From contig NZ_JACFAK010000008.1 of assembly GCF_014118685.1 (NCBI RefSeq), positions 78,926-142,925 on the forward strand: a stretch of 64,000 nt of DNA. The letters run 5' to 3'. The notes below the pieces were generated by a model. That model saw only the letters and a list, made by a program, of their open reading frames with translations. It was not told the origin of the DNA and searched no databases. Below, piece by piece: positions 1 through 11,482 of this stretch. The position numbers were made by a program, and so were the translations under genes. Position 1 is the stretch's first letter; each line of letters begins with the position of its first letter. The DNA is from Flaviflexus huanghaiensis. Its GTDB lineage: Bacteria; Actinomycetota; Actinomycetes; Actinomycetales; Actinomycetaceae.

Positions 1-470
1 CTGCGGGGTTTCCCACGGGCTTAACGAGCATGCGCGACGTTGGAGGCGGGTGTGACCCGACGCGAAAGCCTATGCTCCTGACCTGCAGGATTCAAACCGA
101 GCTCTCCCACATCGCAGGCACATCGTGACCACACTGGCGGATACCGGCCAAAAGGCGTGAGAACGGCGGCGAATTCCCGGGCGGGCGGCCAAGGTGAGAG
201 CCGGAGGGTAGTTGTCCTCCCGCTACACAAAACGGCGGGCGGCATCGCCACGAGGCAAGGAAATGGTAGGCCCGACGAGCGCCTGCGGTCTGCTTTTGAC
301 CCTCCTCGGGCTTGGTCATTGCCGCACTGCTCTGTGATCCGCAAACTCCGCGACACTCCCTTGCTGTCTTGTGCCCTGCACCGACTATCTTAACTTTGGA
401 CAGCGTCTTGTCATGCCAAACAGCCGCAGATACGCGAGTTTCTTGCAGCCCTCATTGTTACGCTGCGCCT
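1..470. other. Intergenic, no recognisable gene
   Basis: I see no convincing gene here. Short frames exist on both strands but have no ribosome binding site or recognisable motif. A small GGAGG/CCTCC hairpin lies near 205-222. The stretch holds the promoter region of the helicase gene that starts at 471, and possibly the end of a gene outside the window. Confidence 0.4.
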
Positions 471-3400
471 ATGAACGACATTGATAGGGCAACGATGCCG
501 TACGGTCTTTACGAACTTGTTGAATCGCGGGCGCTTCCAGTTGACTACTTCCCACCCGATGCCCTTGCCGAATGGAACGACGTCGAGGAGGCCGAACGGA
601 TCAAAGTCCTCTCAACTTATGTAGCGCAGAGGCTCGAACACCAGCTCAGAGCCGCCGACAAGACAGACCGGGTGTCAATCATCAACAGTCTGCTGTCGCA
701 GTTCACGCCGCGTGACGAGATTCTGTGGACCGATGCGGCCACGGGCAGGTTCCGTCAGCTGACGTCGCTCCGGCCGGAGGGCGCGCGCCCACTTTCCCAG
801 CCGGTCAGGCCGTTATCGGACGTCTCACTCCTCACGAACGGTCCGAATCAGCCGTCGTTCAACAAAGAAATCTCCCAGGAGATGGCGAGCGCCGACCGGG
901 TCGACCTTCTGTGCTCCTTCCTCAAGCTCAGTGGCATCAACGTCGTGCGGAAAGCGCTCGAAGATGCACGCCGCAGGGCAGTGCCACTGCGAGTAATCGC
1001 GACAACCTACATGGGCGCAACCGATGCGAAAGCCGTTCATGAGCTCCATGAACTCGGAGCGGAAGTCAAGATTAGCTACCAGAACGCCTCGACACGGCTC
1101 CACGCGAAGGCGTGGCTTTTCGAGAGGGACTCCGGATTCAGTACCGGTTATGTCGGATCCTCGAACCTGTCTGCCGCCGCTATGACAGATGGGCTGGAGT
1201 GGAACGTCCGGGTATCTACTGTCTTAACTCCCGGGGTGCTCGCTCAATTCAGAGCGGCATTTGACGGTTATTGGAACGATCCGGAGTTTGTCACGTATTC
1301 GCCAGAGCAGTACGGCGAATTGGAAAACGCTCTTCGGCACGCGGGGTCAAGCGCGGGAGAAAGGCGTCAGCTCGCGGCCGTCGACACGTCCTTCCTCGAG
1401 GTGTTTCCGAGGCCACACCAGTCGCTCATGCTCGACCATCTGGCTTCGGAACGTAGCCACGGGCGCCACGACAACCTCGTCGTCGCTGCCACGGGCACGG
1501 GCAAAGCAATCCTGTCGGCGCTCGACTACCGCAACCTGACCGAGGTTCTCGACAGGCCGACGCTCCTGTTCGTCGCCCATCGGCACAGCATTTTGAATCA
1601 GGCGCGGAACGCTTTTAGAGCCGTCCTTCGGAGGCGGGAATTTGGAGAGATGCTCGTCGGTGGCCAGCAGCCCGAAGACGGCCGCTACGTGTTCGCCTCC
1701 GTCCAGTCTCTCAGCCGCGGCTGGCTGCGGGAATTCAGGCCTGATCATTTCGATTTCGTCATTATTGACGAGTTCCATCACGCAGAAGCATCAACCTACA
1801 GGGCTGTCCTCGATTACCTAGAGCCAAAGGAATTGGTCGGTCTCACGGCCACGCCGGAACGTGCCGACGGAGTCGATGTCGCCGAGGAGTTCTTCGATGG
1901 AAGGGTTGCCACCGAGTTGCGGCTGTGGGACGCACTCGATGCCGACCTTCTCGTTCCGTTCCATTACTTCGGAATCTCAGATGGAACGGACCTGAGGACC
2001 GTGAGAGTCCGTCAGGGCGCCTACGATCCTGCCGATCTTGATGATCTCTACATGGACGACTCGGAAGGTGGTCAGGGCCGGACCCGCCTGCGGGTCATTT
2101 TTGAAGAACTCAATGAGAAGATCGCCGACCCTCAGCGGATGAAGGCGCTCGGGTTTTGCGTTTCGAAGAAGCATGCTCGCTTCATGGCGGAGGTGTTCAA
2201 CCGGGCAGGAATCGGCGCAGTCAGCCTGGTCGGGGATGATCCTGAGCCCGTCCGAGAGTCGGCGGTCACCAAGTTACTCAACCCAGATGATCCTCTCGCC
2301 GTCATCTTCACAGTCGACATCTTCAACGAGGGCATCGACATCCCCGAGGTTGACACGCTTCTCATGCTTCGGCCTACCCAGTCACCGACGTTATTCCAGC
2401 AACAGCTCGGCCGCGGCCTTCGGCGAGCTCCCCGAAAGAGTGTCCTCACCGTCCTCGACTTCGTCGGAAATCAATCCGACCTTTATCGATTTGAGCGCAA
2501 GTACGGAGCGTTCGCGCGTGGGGAGCGGCTCTCAACAGCTGTTGTCGAGGAGGGCTTCCCGGACCTCCCTCCTGGGTGCAACATTGAGCTCGACCAGTTC
2601 ACATGCGAGCAGATCGTCGCCGGCATCAAACAGTCGCTTCAGGTGAGAACGAACGCACTGGTTGACGAAGTGAGAGACTTTGCTATCGGCCGGCTTCGCC
2701 CGAAGCTTGTCGAATTCCTTGACGCGACAGGGCGCGACTTCGGCCATATTTACGGCAGACGAGTCCAGAGGGGCGTCGGCGCGAGTCCTCGACAAGCGTT
2801 CGTGACATGGAAGTACCTGCTTGCTCACTCCACGATCGAGAACGATCTCCTCCACCTCTTCCAAGACGATCAGTTTGTCGAGATGAACAATCGAATCGTG
2901 GCCCTGCTCCACGTGAATGACCGTGCGCGCCAGCGCGGCTATCTCCAGCTTCTGAGGGGCACCGCGCAAGAAGCTGACATGACTGACGTCGAGCGGCGCC
3001 TCGCCTGGATGCTCGCCTACTCGGTCTGGTTGACGGGGAAGTTCTCCGGGGCTTCGCAGAAGTTCACGTTAGATGAGGCCCTTCATAGGCTCCGGCGATA
3101 CCCGGCTATCACTGATGAGCTGGAACAGGTGTGGCAGATTGTCGCAGACCGCGACCGGAGGGTCGTTAAGCCAGTGCCACAGCTGGAAGGCCGGTCGCCG
3201 CTCCTCACTCACGGGACGTACTCGCGTGAGGAGTTGTTCGCCGGCCTTGCGCTTCATGAAACCTCGGGCCGCGCTCCTGGGTCCGCGGTCGAAGGAGTCA
3301 TCGAGTCGCGCGTGCTCGACGCGATCGCCCTCCTTGTCACGCTGGAAAAGACCGAGAAGCATTACTCGCCCCAGACGATGTACAAGGATTACGCGGTGAC

Positions 3401-3674
3401 AGAGCGGGAGTTCGCGTGGGACTCGCAGAATGCCACGACCCCCGACAGCCCGCTTGGCCTGATGTATCAGGGCCTCGGGGAGCAGCGGATGCCGCTCCTG
3501 TTCGTCCGTCGAAGCAAACCAAGTCAAACCATCCCGGGTGCGACAGAGCCGTACACGTTCCTCGGACCTGTACAGTACGTCCGCCATGAGGGGTCTCAGC
3601 CCATGCACGTGACGTGGCACCTGGAGCGTCCGATGCCTGCGGAGCTGTTCAACATCGCTCGCGTCGCTGCATAA
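471..3674 (+). CDS. PLD-DEAD/DEAH helicase with DUF3427 C-terminus
   Basis: A protein of about 1067 residues with three modules. The N-terminal part carries a phospholipase-D-like half site, HAK near residue 210 followed by GSSNLS. A superfamily 2 helicase core follows: Walker A ATGTGKA near 340, motif II DEFHH near 432, TATPER near 460 and motif VI QQLGRGLRR near 643. The last ~150 residues fit DUF3427. This architecture occurs in scattered bacteria and resembles the nuclease-helicase layout of restriction or phage-defence proteins. The true substrate is unknown, so a defence role is inference. I chose ATG 471; the frame is open further upstream but lacks a better start. It stands alone and faces the glycogen operon tail to tail. 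Confidence 0.85.
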   Translation: MNDIDRATMPYGLYELVESRALPVDYFPPDALAEWNDVEEAERIKVLSTYVAQRLEHQLRAADKTDRVSIINSLLSQFTPRDEILWTDAATGRFRQLTSLRPEGARPLSQPVRPLSDVSLLTNGPNQPSFNKEISQEMASADRVDLLCSFLKLSGINVVRKALEDARRRAVPLRVIATTYMGATDAKAVHELHELGAEVKISYQNASTRLHAKAWLFERDSGFSTGYVGSSNLSAAAMTDGLEWNVRVSTVLTPGVLAQFRAAFDGYWNDPEFVTYSPEQYGELENALRHAGSSAGERRQLAAVDTSFLEVFPRPHQSLMLDHLASERSHGRHDNLVVAATGTGKAILSALDYRNLTEVLDRPTLLFVAHRHSILNQARNAFRAVLRRREFGEMLVGGQQPEDGRYVFASVQSLSRGWLREFRPDHFDFVIIDEFHHAEASTYRAVLDYLEPKELVGLTATPERADGVDVAEEFFDGRVATELRLWDALDADLLVPFHYFGISDGTDLRTVRVRQGAYDPADLDDLYMDDSEGGQGRTRLRVIFEELNEKIADPQRMKALGFCVSKKHARFMAEVFNRAGIGAVSLVGDDPEPVRESAVTKLLNPDDPLAVIFTVDIFNEGIDIPEVDTLLMLRPTQSPTLFQQQLGRGLRRAPRKSVLTVLDFVGNQSDLYRFERKYGAFARGERLSTAVVEEGFPDLPPGCNIELDQFTCEQIVAGIKQSLQVRTNALVDEVRDFAIGRLRPKLVEFLDATGRDFGHIYGRRVQRGVGASPRQAFVTWKYLLAHSTIENDLLHLFQDDQFVEMNNRIVALLHVNDRARQRGYLQLLRGTAQEADMTDVERRLAWMLAYSVWLTGKFSGASQKFTLDEALHRLRRYPAITDELEQVWQIVADRDRRVVKPVPQLEGRSPLLTHGTYSREELFAGLALHETSGRAPGSAVEGVIESRVLDAIALLVTLEKTEKHYSPQTMYKDYAVTEREFAWDSQNATTPDSPLGLMYQGLGEQRMPLLFVRRSKPSQTIPGATEPYTFLGPVQYVRHEGSQPMHVTWHLERPMPAELFNIARVAA

Positions 3675-3735
3675 ATCGGCCCCGCCCGTACATCTGGAAC
3701 CGGTCATTCAAAGACGGTGGGTGCGCCAGTTGGAC

Positions 3736-3784
3736 TGCTCCCCAGAGGTTGGACTGAGATTTCAGTACCGGTCTCTGGGGAGCA
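3736..3784. terminator. Inverted repeat between convergent genes
   Basis: A perfect 12-bp inverted repeat (TGCTCCCCAGAG at 3736-3747, CTCTGGGGAGCA at 3773-3784) lies between the convergent helicase and glgB ends, with a 25-nt loop and no T-run. It could be a bidirectional terminator or the trace of a lost mobile element. The loop side also repeats TTGGACTG. Confidence 0.45.
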
Positions 3785-3807
3785 AGTCTATGCATCCATC
3801 CAACTGA

Positions 3808-6800
3808 TTAGATCAGTGGCGGCCTTTTCCTCGACCTCGGGCGCAGGTAAACGGCGCCAAGCGGAGGAATACGGAGGAGAGCGGACTGCGTCCTGCCGTT
3901 CCATCCGACCTTCTCAACATTGATAGACGTGTTGAGTACGCCCGATCCGCCGTATTTTGGATCATCGGTGTTGAGAACCTCGTCCCAGTCGCCAGGGAAG
4001 GGCAGCCCGACCCGGTAGTTCTCGTGCGGAACACCGGCGAAGTTGACGACGGCGACGAGCCAGTCCTTCTCATCGGCTGACTTACGGACGAACGAGAGGG
4101 TGTTGTGGTCGCCGTCGGAGACGTCGATCCACTCGAACCCGTGGTTCGTGAAATCATCCGACCAGAGGGCCGGGCTATCAAGGTAGACCGCATTGAGGTC
4201 TTTGACGAGCCTCATGACCTGGTCGTGGTTCTTGTTGTCAAGTAGCCACCAGTCAAGGCCCTTGCCCTCGTTCCACTCATCAATCTGGGCGAACTCCTGG
4301 CCCATGAAAATGAGCTGCTTACCCGGGTGCGCCCACTGATACGCGAAGAGGGCGCGAACACCCGCGCGCTTCTGCCAGTCATCGCCCGGCATCTTCGAGT
4401 AGAGAGATCCCTTCCCATGGACGACTTCATCGTGCGAAATCGGAAGGAGGAACTGCTCGGAGAACGCATACACGAGCGAGAAGGTGATCTCGCCATGGTG
4501 GTAGCGGCGGTTGATCGGCTCTTCCGAGAGGTAGCGAAGTGTGTCGTTCATCCACCCCATATTCCATTTGAGACCAAATCCGAGCCCGCCGGTTTCGGTC
4601 AGGCCAGTCACGCCCGGCCACGAGGTCGACTCCTCGGCAATCATCATGATGCCGGGGTGATGCCGGTACGCCGTCGCGTTTGTCTCCTGGAGGAAGGAGA
4701 TCGCTTCGAGATTCTCCCGGCCGCCGTACACGTTAGGACGCCACTGACCGTCCTCTCGCGAATAATCCAGGTAGAGCAGCGAGGCGACAGCATCGACTCG
4801 GATGCCGTCAATGTGGAACTCGTCCATCCAGTAGAGGGCGTTGGCGACAAGGAAGTTTCGAACCTCGTGGCGACCATAGTTGAAGACGTACGTGCCCCAG
4901 TCCGGGTGCTCTCCTCGGGTCGGGTCCGGATCCTCGTACAGCGGTGTCCCATCGAATCGTGCGAGCGCCCATGCGTCCTTCGGGAAGTGAGCGGGCACCC
5001 AGTCCATGATGACGCCGATGCCGGCCTTATGGAGCTCATTGACGAGGTGGCGGAACTGGTCGGGCGTACCGAACCGAGCCGTCGGAGCGTAGTAGGACGT
5101 CACCTGATAACCCCACGACGGACCATACGGGTGCTCGGACACAGGCATGAGCTCGACGTGAGTGAAACCGAGGTACTTGACGTGGCCGATGAGCTGCTTG
5201 GCGAGATCTTCAAAGCTGAGATCCGGGCGCCAAGAGCCGAGGTGAACCTCGTAGACCGAGACGGGGCCCGTCAGCGGGTTCGTCGCCTTCCTCTTCTCCA
5301 ACCACGCGTCATCGTCCCACTCGAACTCCGACTCGGTAATAACGGAGGCGGTGAGCGGCGGTTTCTCCGTGCGCCGAGCCATCGGATCGGCCTTCTGGTG
5401 CCACGTGCCATCCGCGTGCTGGATCTCGTACTTGTAGCCCTGGCCGACACGAGCCTCGGGAATAAAGAGCTCCCAGACGCCCGAGACGCCGAGACTTCTC
5501 ATCGCGTGTGAGCGGCCGCTCCAATGGTTAAAGTCGCCGACAACACGAATGGCCCGAGCATTCGGGGCCCACACGACGAACGCGGTGCCACGAGTCGTCC
5601 CCAGGGGAGATTCGTACTCCTTCACGTGCGAGCCGAGCACGCGCCAGAGCTCCTCGTGGCGGCCCTCGCCGAAGAGGTAAAGGTCAAGTTCACCAATGGT
5701 GGGCAAGAACCGGTACGGGTCGTCGCCTGTCATGATGAGTTCGTCAGAGTACGTCGTACGCACTCGGTAATCGGGAATCTTGTCGGCCGGGAACGCGGCG
5801 ACCCACACACCGTTGTATTCGTGCTCGGCTTCGTGCTCGCCGTCCGCCGTCACAATGGTTACGCCGATCGCCAGGTGGCGGACGACGCGGATTGTCACGG
5901 TGTCATCGGATAGATGCGGGCCGAGAATGTCGTGCGGGGCGTGGTAATCCCCGTACGCCACCGCGGCCAGATTGTCCATTGAAACTTCTAGCGGGTCATA
6001 CTTCATGATGGCCCCTTTCCTCGTTGTATCCGATGCTAATACTGTGCCGCTCTCGTCGGAGCGGGAATGATCTGGTGTGGAGGAGGCAATAACCGCATCT
6101 CCACCGTCCGTCCGATCGTCGCCGAGGATAGTTTCGACGCCGCGAAGCGGAACATCCACCCAATCGGGACGGTGGGAGATCTCGTACGAGACTTCATACA
6201 GTGCCTTGTCGAGTTCAAGGGCGGCCAGGAGATCGGTGGACCCGGCGGGGATATCCCCATAGCCTCTGAGGAATGCTTCCTGGGCATTGTCCACCCACTC
6301 CCGTGCGGTGGCGGGGTCGGCTCCGTGGCGGATGATGTGGCCTCCGACGTAATCGAAGGAACGGAGCATACCTGCGACATCTCGCAACGCCAGATCGGGT
6401 GTCGTCCGCTCCTCGAGGGGACGGAGCGGCTCTCCCTCGAAGTCGAGGATGATCCACCCGCGGTCCGGTGCGTAGAGGACTTGACCTAAGTGGAGGTCGC
6501 CATGGATGCGCTGAAGATTCGGCCACACGGCATCCGTCTCAGCCGCCCGGTAGAGGGCCTCGATGTCGGTTTGGCGCTGCTGGAGCTGCGGAACTCGTCT
6601 CAGCGCGTCACTGGCTCTGCGCCGCCACGCAGCTGCCAAAGTGCGGCGAGTATCTTCGTCCGCCTCGACAGTCGGCATGACGGACGCGAGCGTCGTGTGG
6701 ATGCTCCTTGTTGCGTCGCCGAGCTCTTCGATCGAATTCGTGTCAAGCTCTCCGGCTGCGGCACTGTCGGTCATGACCTGCCAGGCATCTGTCGACCCGG

Positions 6801-7413
6801 TGAGGAAATCCTGGGCGACAAGAACATGCCCCGTCACTTCGCGACCCTTCTCCTGCCACGTTCCGAGCGCCGACCCTCTTGGGGCGGCGACATAGGGTGA
6901 CGCTGCTTCGGCGAGGGCACGCGTGAGGATGACATCGGGGTTGAGGCCCGGGGCAAGAACCCGGAACACCTTGAGAATGAGCTGAGAGCCGTCGGTCAGC
7001 TCGTACATGATCGACGTGTTGGACTGTTCACCGGTGAACTTCTTCGACGAGGTGATTCCTGCGATCTCATGTTCGGCTTCGCCCGCCAACGTTGAGCAGT
7101 CCCCGCTTCCTTCGGCCCGGAGCGAGGACGCGGCGCTAAGCAGAACCTTGTGCCCGTAGCCCAAATCCGTCGCGTCATACACACGTCGCCCGCGGTCCAT
7201 GCCAATCTCATCGGCCTTGAACGCCGTATCGGCGAAGACGAGTGGCACGACATAGGACGTCGTCCCGGACTGGACGATGACAATCTCCACCAGCGGGTCG
7301 CCGGGCGCAAGTAGCCAACGGCCCCGAATTCGAATCGGTTCCGACGTGTCCGACGCGGCGAACCAACGCTGAGTGGGAAGCCAGTCTGCAAGCACCTGTT
7401 CGAGCACGGTCAT
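3808..7413 (-). CDS. Fused maltokinase-glycogen branching enzyme (Mak-GlgB)
   Basis: One uninterrupted frame encodes two enzymes of the GlgE pathway. Residues 1-~430 are maltokinase (Mak/Pep2), which phosphorylates maltose to maltose-1-phosphate. The catalytic stretch HGDLHLGQ lies near residue 303 and is followed by DFEGEP. After a ~38-residue acidic linker comes a complete 732-residue branching enzyme (E. coli GlgB has 728), with a CBM48 region and GH13 catalytic residues in [10 protein letters not shown] (D404 of the GlgB part), AEES (~455) and SHDEVV (~523). The start ATG overlaps the treS stop as ATGA and has AAAGGA before it. No stop codon separates the two enzymes, but a strong ribosome binding site precedes the GlgB methionine at 6006, so separate GlgB may also be made. 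Confidence 0.9.
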   Translation of the reverse strand: MTVLEQVLADWLPTQRWFAASDTSEPIRIRGRWLLAPGDPLVEIVIVQSGTTSYVVPLVFADTAFKADEIGMDRGRRVYDATDLGYGHKVLLSAASSLRAEGSGDCSTLAGEAEHEIAGITSSKKFTGEQSNTSIMYELTDGSQLILKVFRVLAPGLNPDVILTRALAEAASPYVAAPRGSALGTWQEKGREVTGHVLVAQDFLTGSTDAWQVMTDSAAAGELDTNSIEELGDATRSIHTTLASVMPTVEADEDTRRTLAAAWRRRASDALRRVPQLQQRQTDIEALYRAAETDAVWPNLQRIHGDLHLGQVLYAPDRGWIILDFEGEPLRPLEERTTPDLALRDVAGMLRSFDYVGGHIIRHGADPATAREWVDNAQEAFLRGYGDIPAGSTDLLAALELDKALYEVSYEISHRPDWVDVPLRGVETILGDDRTDGGDAVIASSTPDHSRSDESGTVLASDTTRKGAIMKYDPLEVSMDNLAAVAYGDYHAPHDILGPHLSDDTVTIRVVRHLAIGVTIVTADGEHEAEHEYNGVWVAAFPADKIPDYRVRTTYSDELIMTGDDPYRFLPTIGELDLYLFGEGRHEELWRVLGSHVKEYESPLGTTRGTAFVVWAPNARAIRVVGDFNHWSGRSHAMRSLGVSGVWELFIPEARVGQGYKYEIQHADGTWHQKADPMARRTEKPPLTASVITESEFEWDDDAWLEKRKATNPLTGPVSVYEVHLGSWRPDLSFEDLAKQLIGHVKYLGFTHVELMPVSEHPYGPSWGYQVTSYYAPTARFGTPDQFRHLVNELHKAGIGVIMDWVPAHFPKDAWALARFDGTPLYEDPDPTRGEHPDWGTYVFNYGRHEVRNFLVANALYWMDEFHIDGIRVDAVASLLYLDYSREDGQWRPNVYGGRENLEAISFLQETNATAYRHHPGIMMIAEESTSWPGVTGLTETGGLGFGLKWNMGWMNDTLRYLSEEPINRRYHHGEITFSLVYAFSEQFLLPISHDEVVHGKGSLYSKMPGDDWQKRAGVRALFAYQWAHPGKQLIFMGQEFAQIDEWNEGKGLDWWLLDNKNHDQVMRLVKDLNAVYLDSPALWSDDFTNHGFEWIDVSDGDHNTLSFVRKSADEKDWLVAVVNFAGVPHENYRVGLPFPGDWDEVLNTDDPKYGGSGVLNTSINVEKVGWNGRTQSALLRIPPLGAVYLRPRSRKRPPLI
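6004..6021 (-). promoter_or_regulatory. Internal ribosome binding site and start for GlgB
   Basis: Inside the Mak-GlgB frame, read on the minus strand, GAGGAAAGGGG lies just upstream of an ATG at 6006 that begins MKYDPLEV, a typical GlgB N-terminus. This suggests GlgB can be initiated independently as well as made as the fusion. Confidence 0.6.
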
Positions 7414-9206
7414 TCCTTTGGGTCGGGGCGGATCGGCGAGGGCACTGCCGCTGCCTCGTTGCGCTCGTGCTTTGGCTCGACCGCCGCAGGCATGCCGTCG
7501 ACCGGTGCCTGAACGACACGGTCCGGGGACGAGACGATGAGCCAAAAGAAGTCGCGCGAACCGAGCATCGACAGATACTGGCCGTTCTTATCGATAGGAG
7601 GGAAGCCCGCCCCACCGAACACGTCGCTCACATGCCAGTCGCGGTACCGCTCCGGCAACGTGATCGTTGCGGCGCGCGGCGTGTTCGCCATGTTCATGAC
7701 GCAGAGGATGGTGTCGTCCTCGTCGTAGCGGATAAAGGCAAGTACTGCTTCATTGTCGGTCGGTAGGATCTCGAATGCTCCCTTGCCGAGCACCGGATGC
7801 TGGCGCCGGATGTCGAGCATGCCGCGGGTCCAGTGCAGAAGAGAAGCGGGTTGCGCGAGCTGGGATTCGACATTGACCGCCTGGTAGTGGTGGACGAGCG
7901 ACTGGATGGGGGGCAGGTAGAGCTTGCCCGGATCGGCGTTCGAAAAGCCTGCGTTCCGATCGGGAGTCCACTGCATCGGGGTCCGCACCCCGTCCCTGTC
8001 CGGTAGCCAAATGTTGTCACCCATCCCGATCTCGTCCCCGTAGTAGAGGCAGGGAGAGCCAGGCAGGGAGAGGAGCAGTGCGTTTGCCAGCTCAATTTCG
8101 GGCCGGGAGTTGCCGAGTAGCGGCGCAAGTCGCCGGCGGATGCCGACGTTTGCCCGCATTCGAGGATCCTCCGCGTACCAGCCGTACATCGCGGCACGCT
8201 CTTCGGTTGACACCATTTCGAGTGTCAGCTCGTCATGGTTACGCAGGAACGTACCCCACTGGGCTCCGGCGGGAATGTCGGGGGTGGCGGCGAGGATGTC
8301 CTTGATTGAGGTGGCCCGCTGCTCGCGTAGAGAGTAGAAGATGCGGGGCATGACGGGGAAGTGGAAGCACATGTGGCATTCCGGGTTTTCTTCCGTCCCG
8401 TAATATTCGACGACGTCATCCGGCCACTGGTTAGCTTCAGCGAGAAGGATCCGGCCCGGGAATTCCGTGTCGACAAGCGTGCGCAGGTTCGCGATGAAGT
8501 CGTGGGTCTGCGGCAGGTTCTCGCAGTTCGTCCCCTCCTCCTCGAAGAGGTAGGGAATCGCGTCGAGACGGAACCCGTCGACGCCGATCCGGCACCAGTA
8601 GCGGACGACGTCGAAGATCGCCTCCTGGACTGCCGGGTTCTCGAAGTTGAGGTCGGGCTGGTGGGAAAAGAAGCGATGCCAGAAGTACTGTCTGCGCACC
8701 GGATCGAACGTCCAGTTCGACGTCTCGGTGTCGATGAAGATGATGCGGGCGTCCTGATACAGCTCATCGGTATCGGACCACACGTAGAAGTCCCCGTAGG
8801 GTCCGTCGGGGTTCGAGCGTGAGGCCTGGAACCACGGATGCTGATCGGACGTGTGGTTGATGACAAGGTCGATAATGACTCGTATGCCGCGAGCATGCGC
8901 CTCATCCATGAGCTCGGTGAAGTCATCGATTGTGCCGTACTCCGACTTGACCGCCGTGTAGTCAGCGATGTCGTAGCCGCCGTCTCTCATGGGGGAGGGA
9001 TAGAACGGGGGGATCCAGATGCAGTCCACACCGAGCCACTGGAGATAGTCGAGTCTCCTAATGAGTCCCTGCAGGTCGCCGATACCGGAGCCGCTTGAGT
9101 CCTCCATCGCGCGCAGAAGGGCCTCGTAGAAGACCGCTGTCTCGTACCACTTCGGATCATCGCTGAGACCGGGCCGGCCAAGGTCTCCGAATGGGACTGA
9201 GGTCAC
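7410..9206 (-). CDS. treS: Trehalose synthase (maltose alpha-D-glucosyltransferase)
   Basis: A 598-residue GH13 enzyme that interconverts trehalose and maltose, feeding maltose to the maltokinase encoded next. Catalytic residues are visible in GFRLDA (nucleophile near 214), LLAEANQ (acid/base near 255) and RNHDEL (near 325). The N-terminal [15 protein letters not shown] and GYDIADY stretches are characteristic of TreS. It overlaps glgE upstream and mak-glgB downstream by 4 bp each (ATGA), so the three genes are translationally coupled. TreS is often fused to Mak in other bacteria. Here TreS is separate and Mak is fused to GlgB instead. Confidence 0.95.
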   Translation of the reverse strand: MTSVPFGDLGRPGLSDDPKWYETAVFYEALLRAMEDSSGSGIGDLQGLIRRLDYLQWLGVDCIWIPPFYPSPMRDGGYDIADYTAVKSEYGTIDDFTELMDEAHARGIRVIIDLVINHTSDQHPWFQASRSNPDGPYGDFYVWSDTDELYQDARIIFIDTETSNWTFDPVRRQYFWHRFFSHQPDLNFENPAVQEAIFDVVRYWCRIGVDGFRLDAIPYLFEEEGTNCENLPQTHDFIANLRTLVDTEFPGRILLAEANQWPDDVVEYYGTEENPECHMCFHFPVMPRIFYSLREQRATSIKDILAATPDIPAGAQWGTFLRNHDELTLEMVSTEERAAMYGWYAEDPRMRANVGIRRRLAPLLGNSRPEIELANALLLSLPGSPCLYYGDEIGMGDNIWLPDRDGVRTPMQWTPDRNAGFSNADPGKLYLPPIQSLVHHYQAVNVESQLAQPASLLHWTRGMLDIRRQHPVLGKGAFEILPTDNEAVLAFIRYDEDDTILCVMNMANTPRAATITLPERYRDWHVSDVFGGAGFPPIDKNGQYLSMLGSRDFFWLIVSSPDRVVQAPVDGMPAAVEPKHERNEAAAVPSPIRPDPKE

Positions 9207-11281
9207 GGCACCCTCACAGACAGGATGTGGGCGACAGTGCCGCGCGGGTCGAGACGGACGAACGGCCTACGGCCCCATTCGAAGGTCTGCTCCGACAGCT
9301 CGTCATCGACAACGATTGCCATTTCCTCGGGGACGCCGAGAGCTTCGAAGTCGAGGGTGATGAGCGCGTCGTGAGTGATGAACGGATCGAGGTTGAGAAC
9401 GACGATGACAGTATCCTCGGGTTCTCCCGGGTTTGTCCGTTTCGAGAAGCAGATGATCTTGTCTGACGACGTTGGGTGGATCGTGACGTTGCGCAACCTC
9501 TGGAGCGATGGATGTGCGGCCCTAATCGCGTTGAGTCTCGTGAGCAAGGGCGTGATCCCCGTCGACTGTCCGAGCGAGTAGTCACGCGACTTGAACTGGT
9601 ACTTCTCATTGTCAATCTGCTCTTCGGCGCCCGGGCGGGCGATGTTCTCAGCGAGCTCATAGCCCGAGTAGATACCCCACGTCGGTGCGCCTGTCGCTGC
9701 GAGAATCGCTCGGATCGAAAAAGCGGGTACCCCGCCGCGTTGCATGTACGGCGTGAGGATGTCGTGTGTTGTCGGCCAGAACGCCGGGCGGACAAGATGG
9801 TCGGTCTCGTACGCGAGCTCGAGGAGGTATTCCTCGATTTCTTCGCGCTCATTGCGCCAGGCGAAGTAGTTGTACGACTGGTGGAACCCGATCGCGCCGA
9901 GCGTCTGCAGCATCGGCGGCTTCGTGAACGCCTCCGACAGGAAGATGACGTCCGGGTGCTTCTCCTCGAATTCGAGCATGAGGCGATGCCAGAAGGGCAA
10001 CGGCTTCGTGTGCGGGTTGTCGATTCGGAACAGCGTGACACCGTGCTCGACCCACAGCTCGAGCAGGTCGCGAATCGCGACGTAGATCCCTCCGGGATCA
10101 TTGTCGAAGTTGAGCGGGTAGATGTCCTGGTACTTTTTCGGTGGGTTCTCCGCATATGCGATCGAGCCATCGGCGCGCGTTGTGAACCATTCTGGATGCT
10201 CGCGCACCCACGGGTGATCGGGCGACGCCTGGAGCGCGATGTCGAGCGCGACCTCGAGGCCGAGCGAGCGGGCTTTGCCGACGAACGCGTCGAAGTCCTT
10301 GAATGTGCCGAGCTCCGGGTGGATGGCGTCGTGGCCGCCTTCGTGCGAACCGATGCCGTAGGGAGAACCCGGGTCATCTGGCTCTGCCGTTAGTGCGTTG
10401 TTACGGCCCTTGCGGTTTGTTGTGCCGATTGGATGAACCGGGGTGAGGTACGCGACCGTGAACCCCATCGCCTTGATTCGATCAAGTTCATCCGCAGCGG
10501 TCTTGAGCGTGCCGGACACCCACGTTCCGTCCGGGTTCTGGAAGGCGCCCGTCGAGCGAGGGAAGAACTCGTACCACGAGCCGTACAGTGCCAGCTCTCG
10601 GTCGACCTTGACCTCGTATTCAGCTGAGAACGTCAGCATGTCGCGAAGCGGGTGCCGCTCGAGAGCCGACTTAACCGGCTCGGAGATTCCATGACTGATG
10701 AGCTGTGCGGGTTCACCCTCAAGCTTCATCGCCTCAGCGGCCCGCTCGACGGCCGCCCGGTCTTCCGAACCCTGTGGCATGCCCTCCGCGGCCCGTTCGA
10801 GCACCTTGACGCCCTCATCGATCATGAGTTGGGAGTCAACATCTGCCTCAATTTTGAGGACCGCGTCGTGCTCCCACGTGCGATAAGGGTCGGACCAGGA
10901 TTCAATATGGAACGTCCAGCGGCCCGGTGTATCGGGAACAAGCCATCCCTCGTAACGATCGAGCCCTGGCTTTGTGTCGACCATCCGAACCCGCTGGGCT
11001 TCGGTGCCGTCCGGGCGAGTCAAGACAGCTTCGACCGACCACGCGTCGTGGCCCTCTCGGAAGACCGTGGCACGCACGGGGAATGCTTCACCGACGGTGG
11101 CCTTGGCGGGCCAACGGCCCTCCTCAATGACCGGCCATACGTCGACGATCGGGATCCGACCGACGAGAGCAAACGGGGCTCTCTGCGGCCGGGCGGACCC
11201 TGAGCCGGCTTTCGCGGGGACAGAACGACGCTCCTGGGCTGCAGGCTTCCGGTTCGACCGGGAATTGCTCGAAGTACTCAC
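9203..11281 (-). CDS. glgE: Alpha-1,4-glucan:maltose-1-phosphate maltosyltransferase
   Basis: GlgE transfers maltosyl units from maltose-1-phosphate to alpha-1,4-glucans. The 692-residue product has the family N-terminal region ([20 protein letters not shown]) and GH13_3 catalytic residues in [11 protein letters not shown] (near 419), LSEAF (near 446) and TTHDIL (near 506). It begins at GTG 11281 with a ~35-residue basic, low-complexity extension before the conserved region. It is the first gene of a glgE-treS-mak-glgB operon, which has every step from trehalose to branched glucan. The gap upstream (11282-11430) should hold the operon promoter; I saw no clear -10/-35 pair. Confidence 0.95.
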   Translation of the reverse strand: MSTSSNSRSNRKPAAQERRSVPAKAGSGSARPQRAPFALVGRIPIVDVWPVIEEGRWPAKATVGEAFPVRATVFREGHDAWSVEAVLTRPDGTEAQRVRMVDTKPGLDRYEGWLVPDTPGRWTFHIESWSDPYRTWEHDAVLKIEADVDSQLMIDEGVKVLERAAEGMPQGSEDRAAVERAAEAMKLEGEPAQLISHGISEPVKSALERHPLRDMLTFSAEYEVKVDRELALYGSWYEFFPRSTGAFQNPDGTWVSGTLKTAADELDRIKAMGFTVAYLTPVHPIGTTNRKGRNNALTAEPDDPGSPYGIGSHEGGHDAIHPELGTFKDFDAFVGKARSLGLEVALDIALQASPDHPWVREHPEWFTTRADGSIAYAENPPKKYQDIYPLNFDNDPGGIYVAIRDLLELWVEHGVTLFRIDNPHTKPLPFWHRLMLEFEEKHPDVIFLSEAFTKPPMLQTLGAIGFHQSYNYFAWRNEREEIEEYLLELAYETDHLVRPAFWPTTHDILTPYMQRGGVPAFSIRAILAATGAPTWGIYSGYELAENIARPGAEEQIDNEKYQFKSRDYSLGQSTGITPLLTRLNAIRAAHPSLQRLRNVTIHPTSSDKIICFSKRTNPGEPEDTVIVVLNLDPFITHDALITLDFEALGVPEEMAIVVDDELSEQTFEWGRRPFVRLDPRGTVAHILSVRVP

Positions 11282-11430
11282 ACGTCAACCCTATCCAAAT
11301 CACCCGCGGGGAGCAGGGCATTAGGGGGCGATTGAGCCGACCATGAAATTGGTCTTCACCCGTGCGCTCTCTCCGGTAGGAGAAGAATCTGGCGGCACCG
11401 AGCCGTCGGCTCGTCGATCGGGCAATGGAC

Positions 11431-11460
11431 TGGGGCCCGCGGATCGTGCCGCGGGCCCCA
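11431..11460 (-). terminator. Hairpin terminator after small lipoprotein gene
   Basis: A perfect 12-bp GC-rich inverted repeat (TGGGGCCCGCGG/CCGCGGGCCCCA, 6-nt loop) lies 23 bp past the lipoprotein stop. It has no T-run, as is common in actinobacteria. It separates the lipoprotein gene from the glgE operon. Confidence 0.75.
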
Positions 11461-11482
11461 GGGTTCATGCCGGAATCAGATT

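Noticed and set aside
21..356. 111-codon minus-strand frame at the window start
   Set aside because: No ribosome binding site or motif, overlapping frames on both strands are equally open; left as unassigned sequence.
4327..5511. 394-codon open frame on the plus strand across glgB
   Set aside because: It is the antisense shadow of glgB; high GC leaves long open antisense frames. No ribosome binding site or domain.
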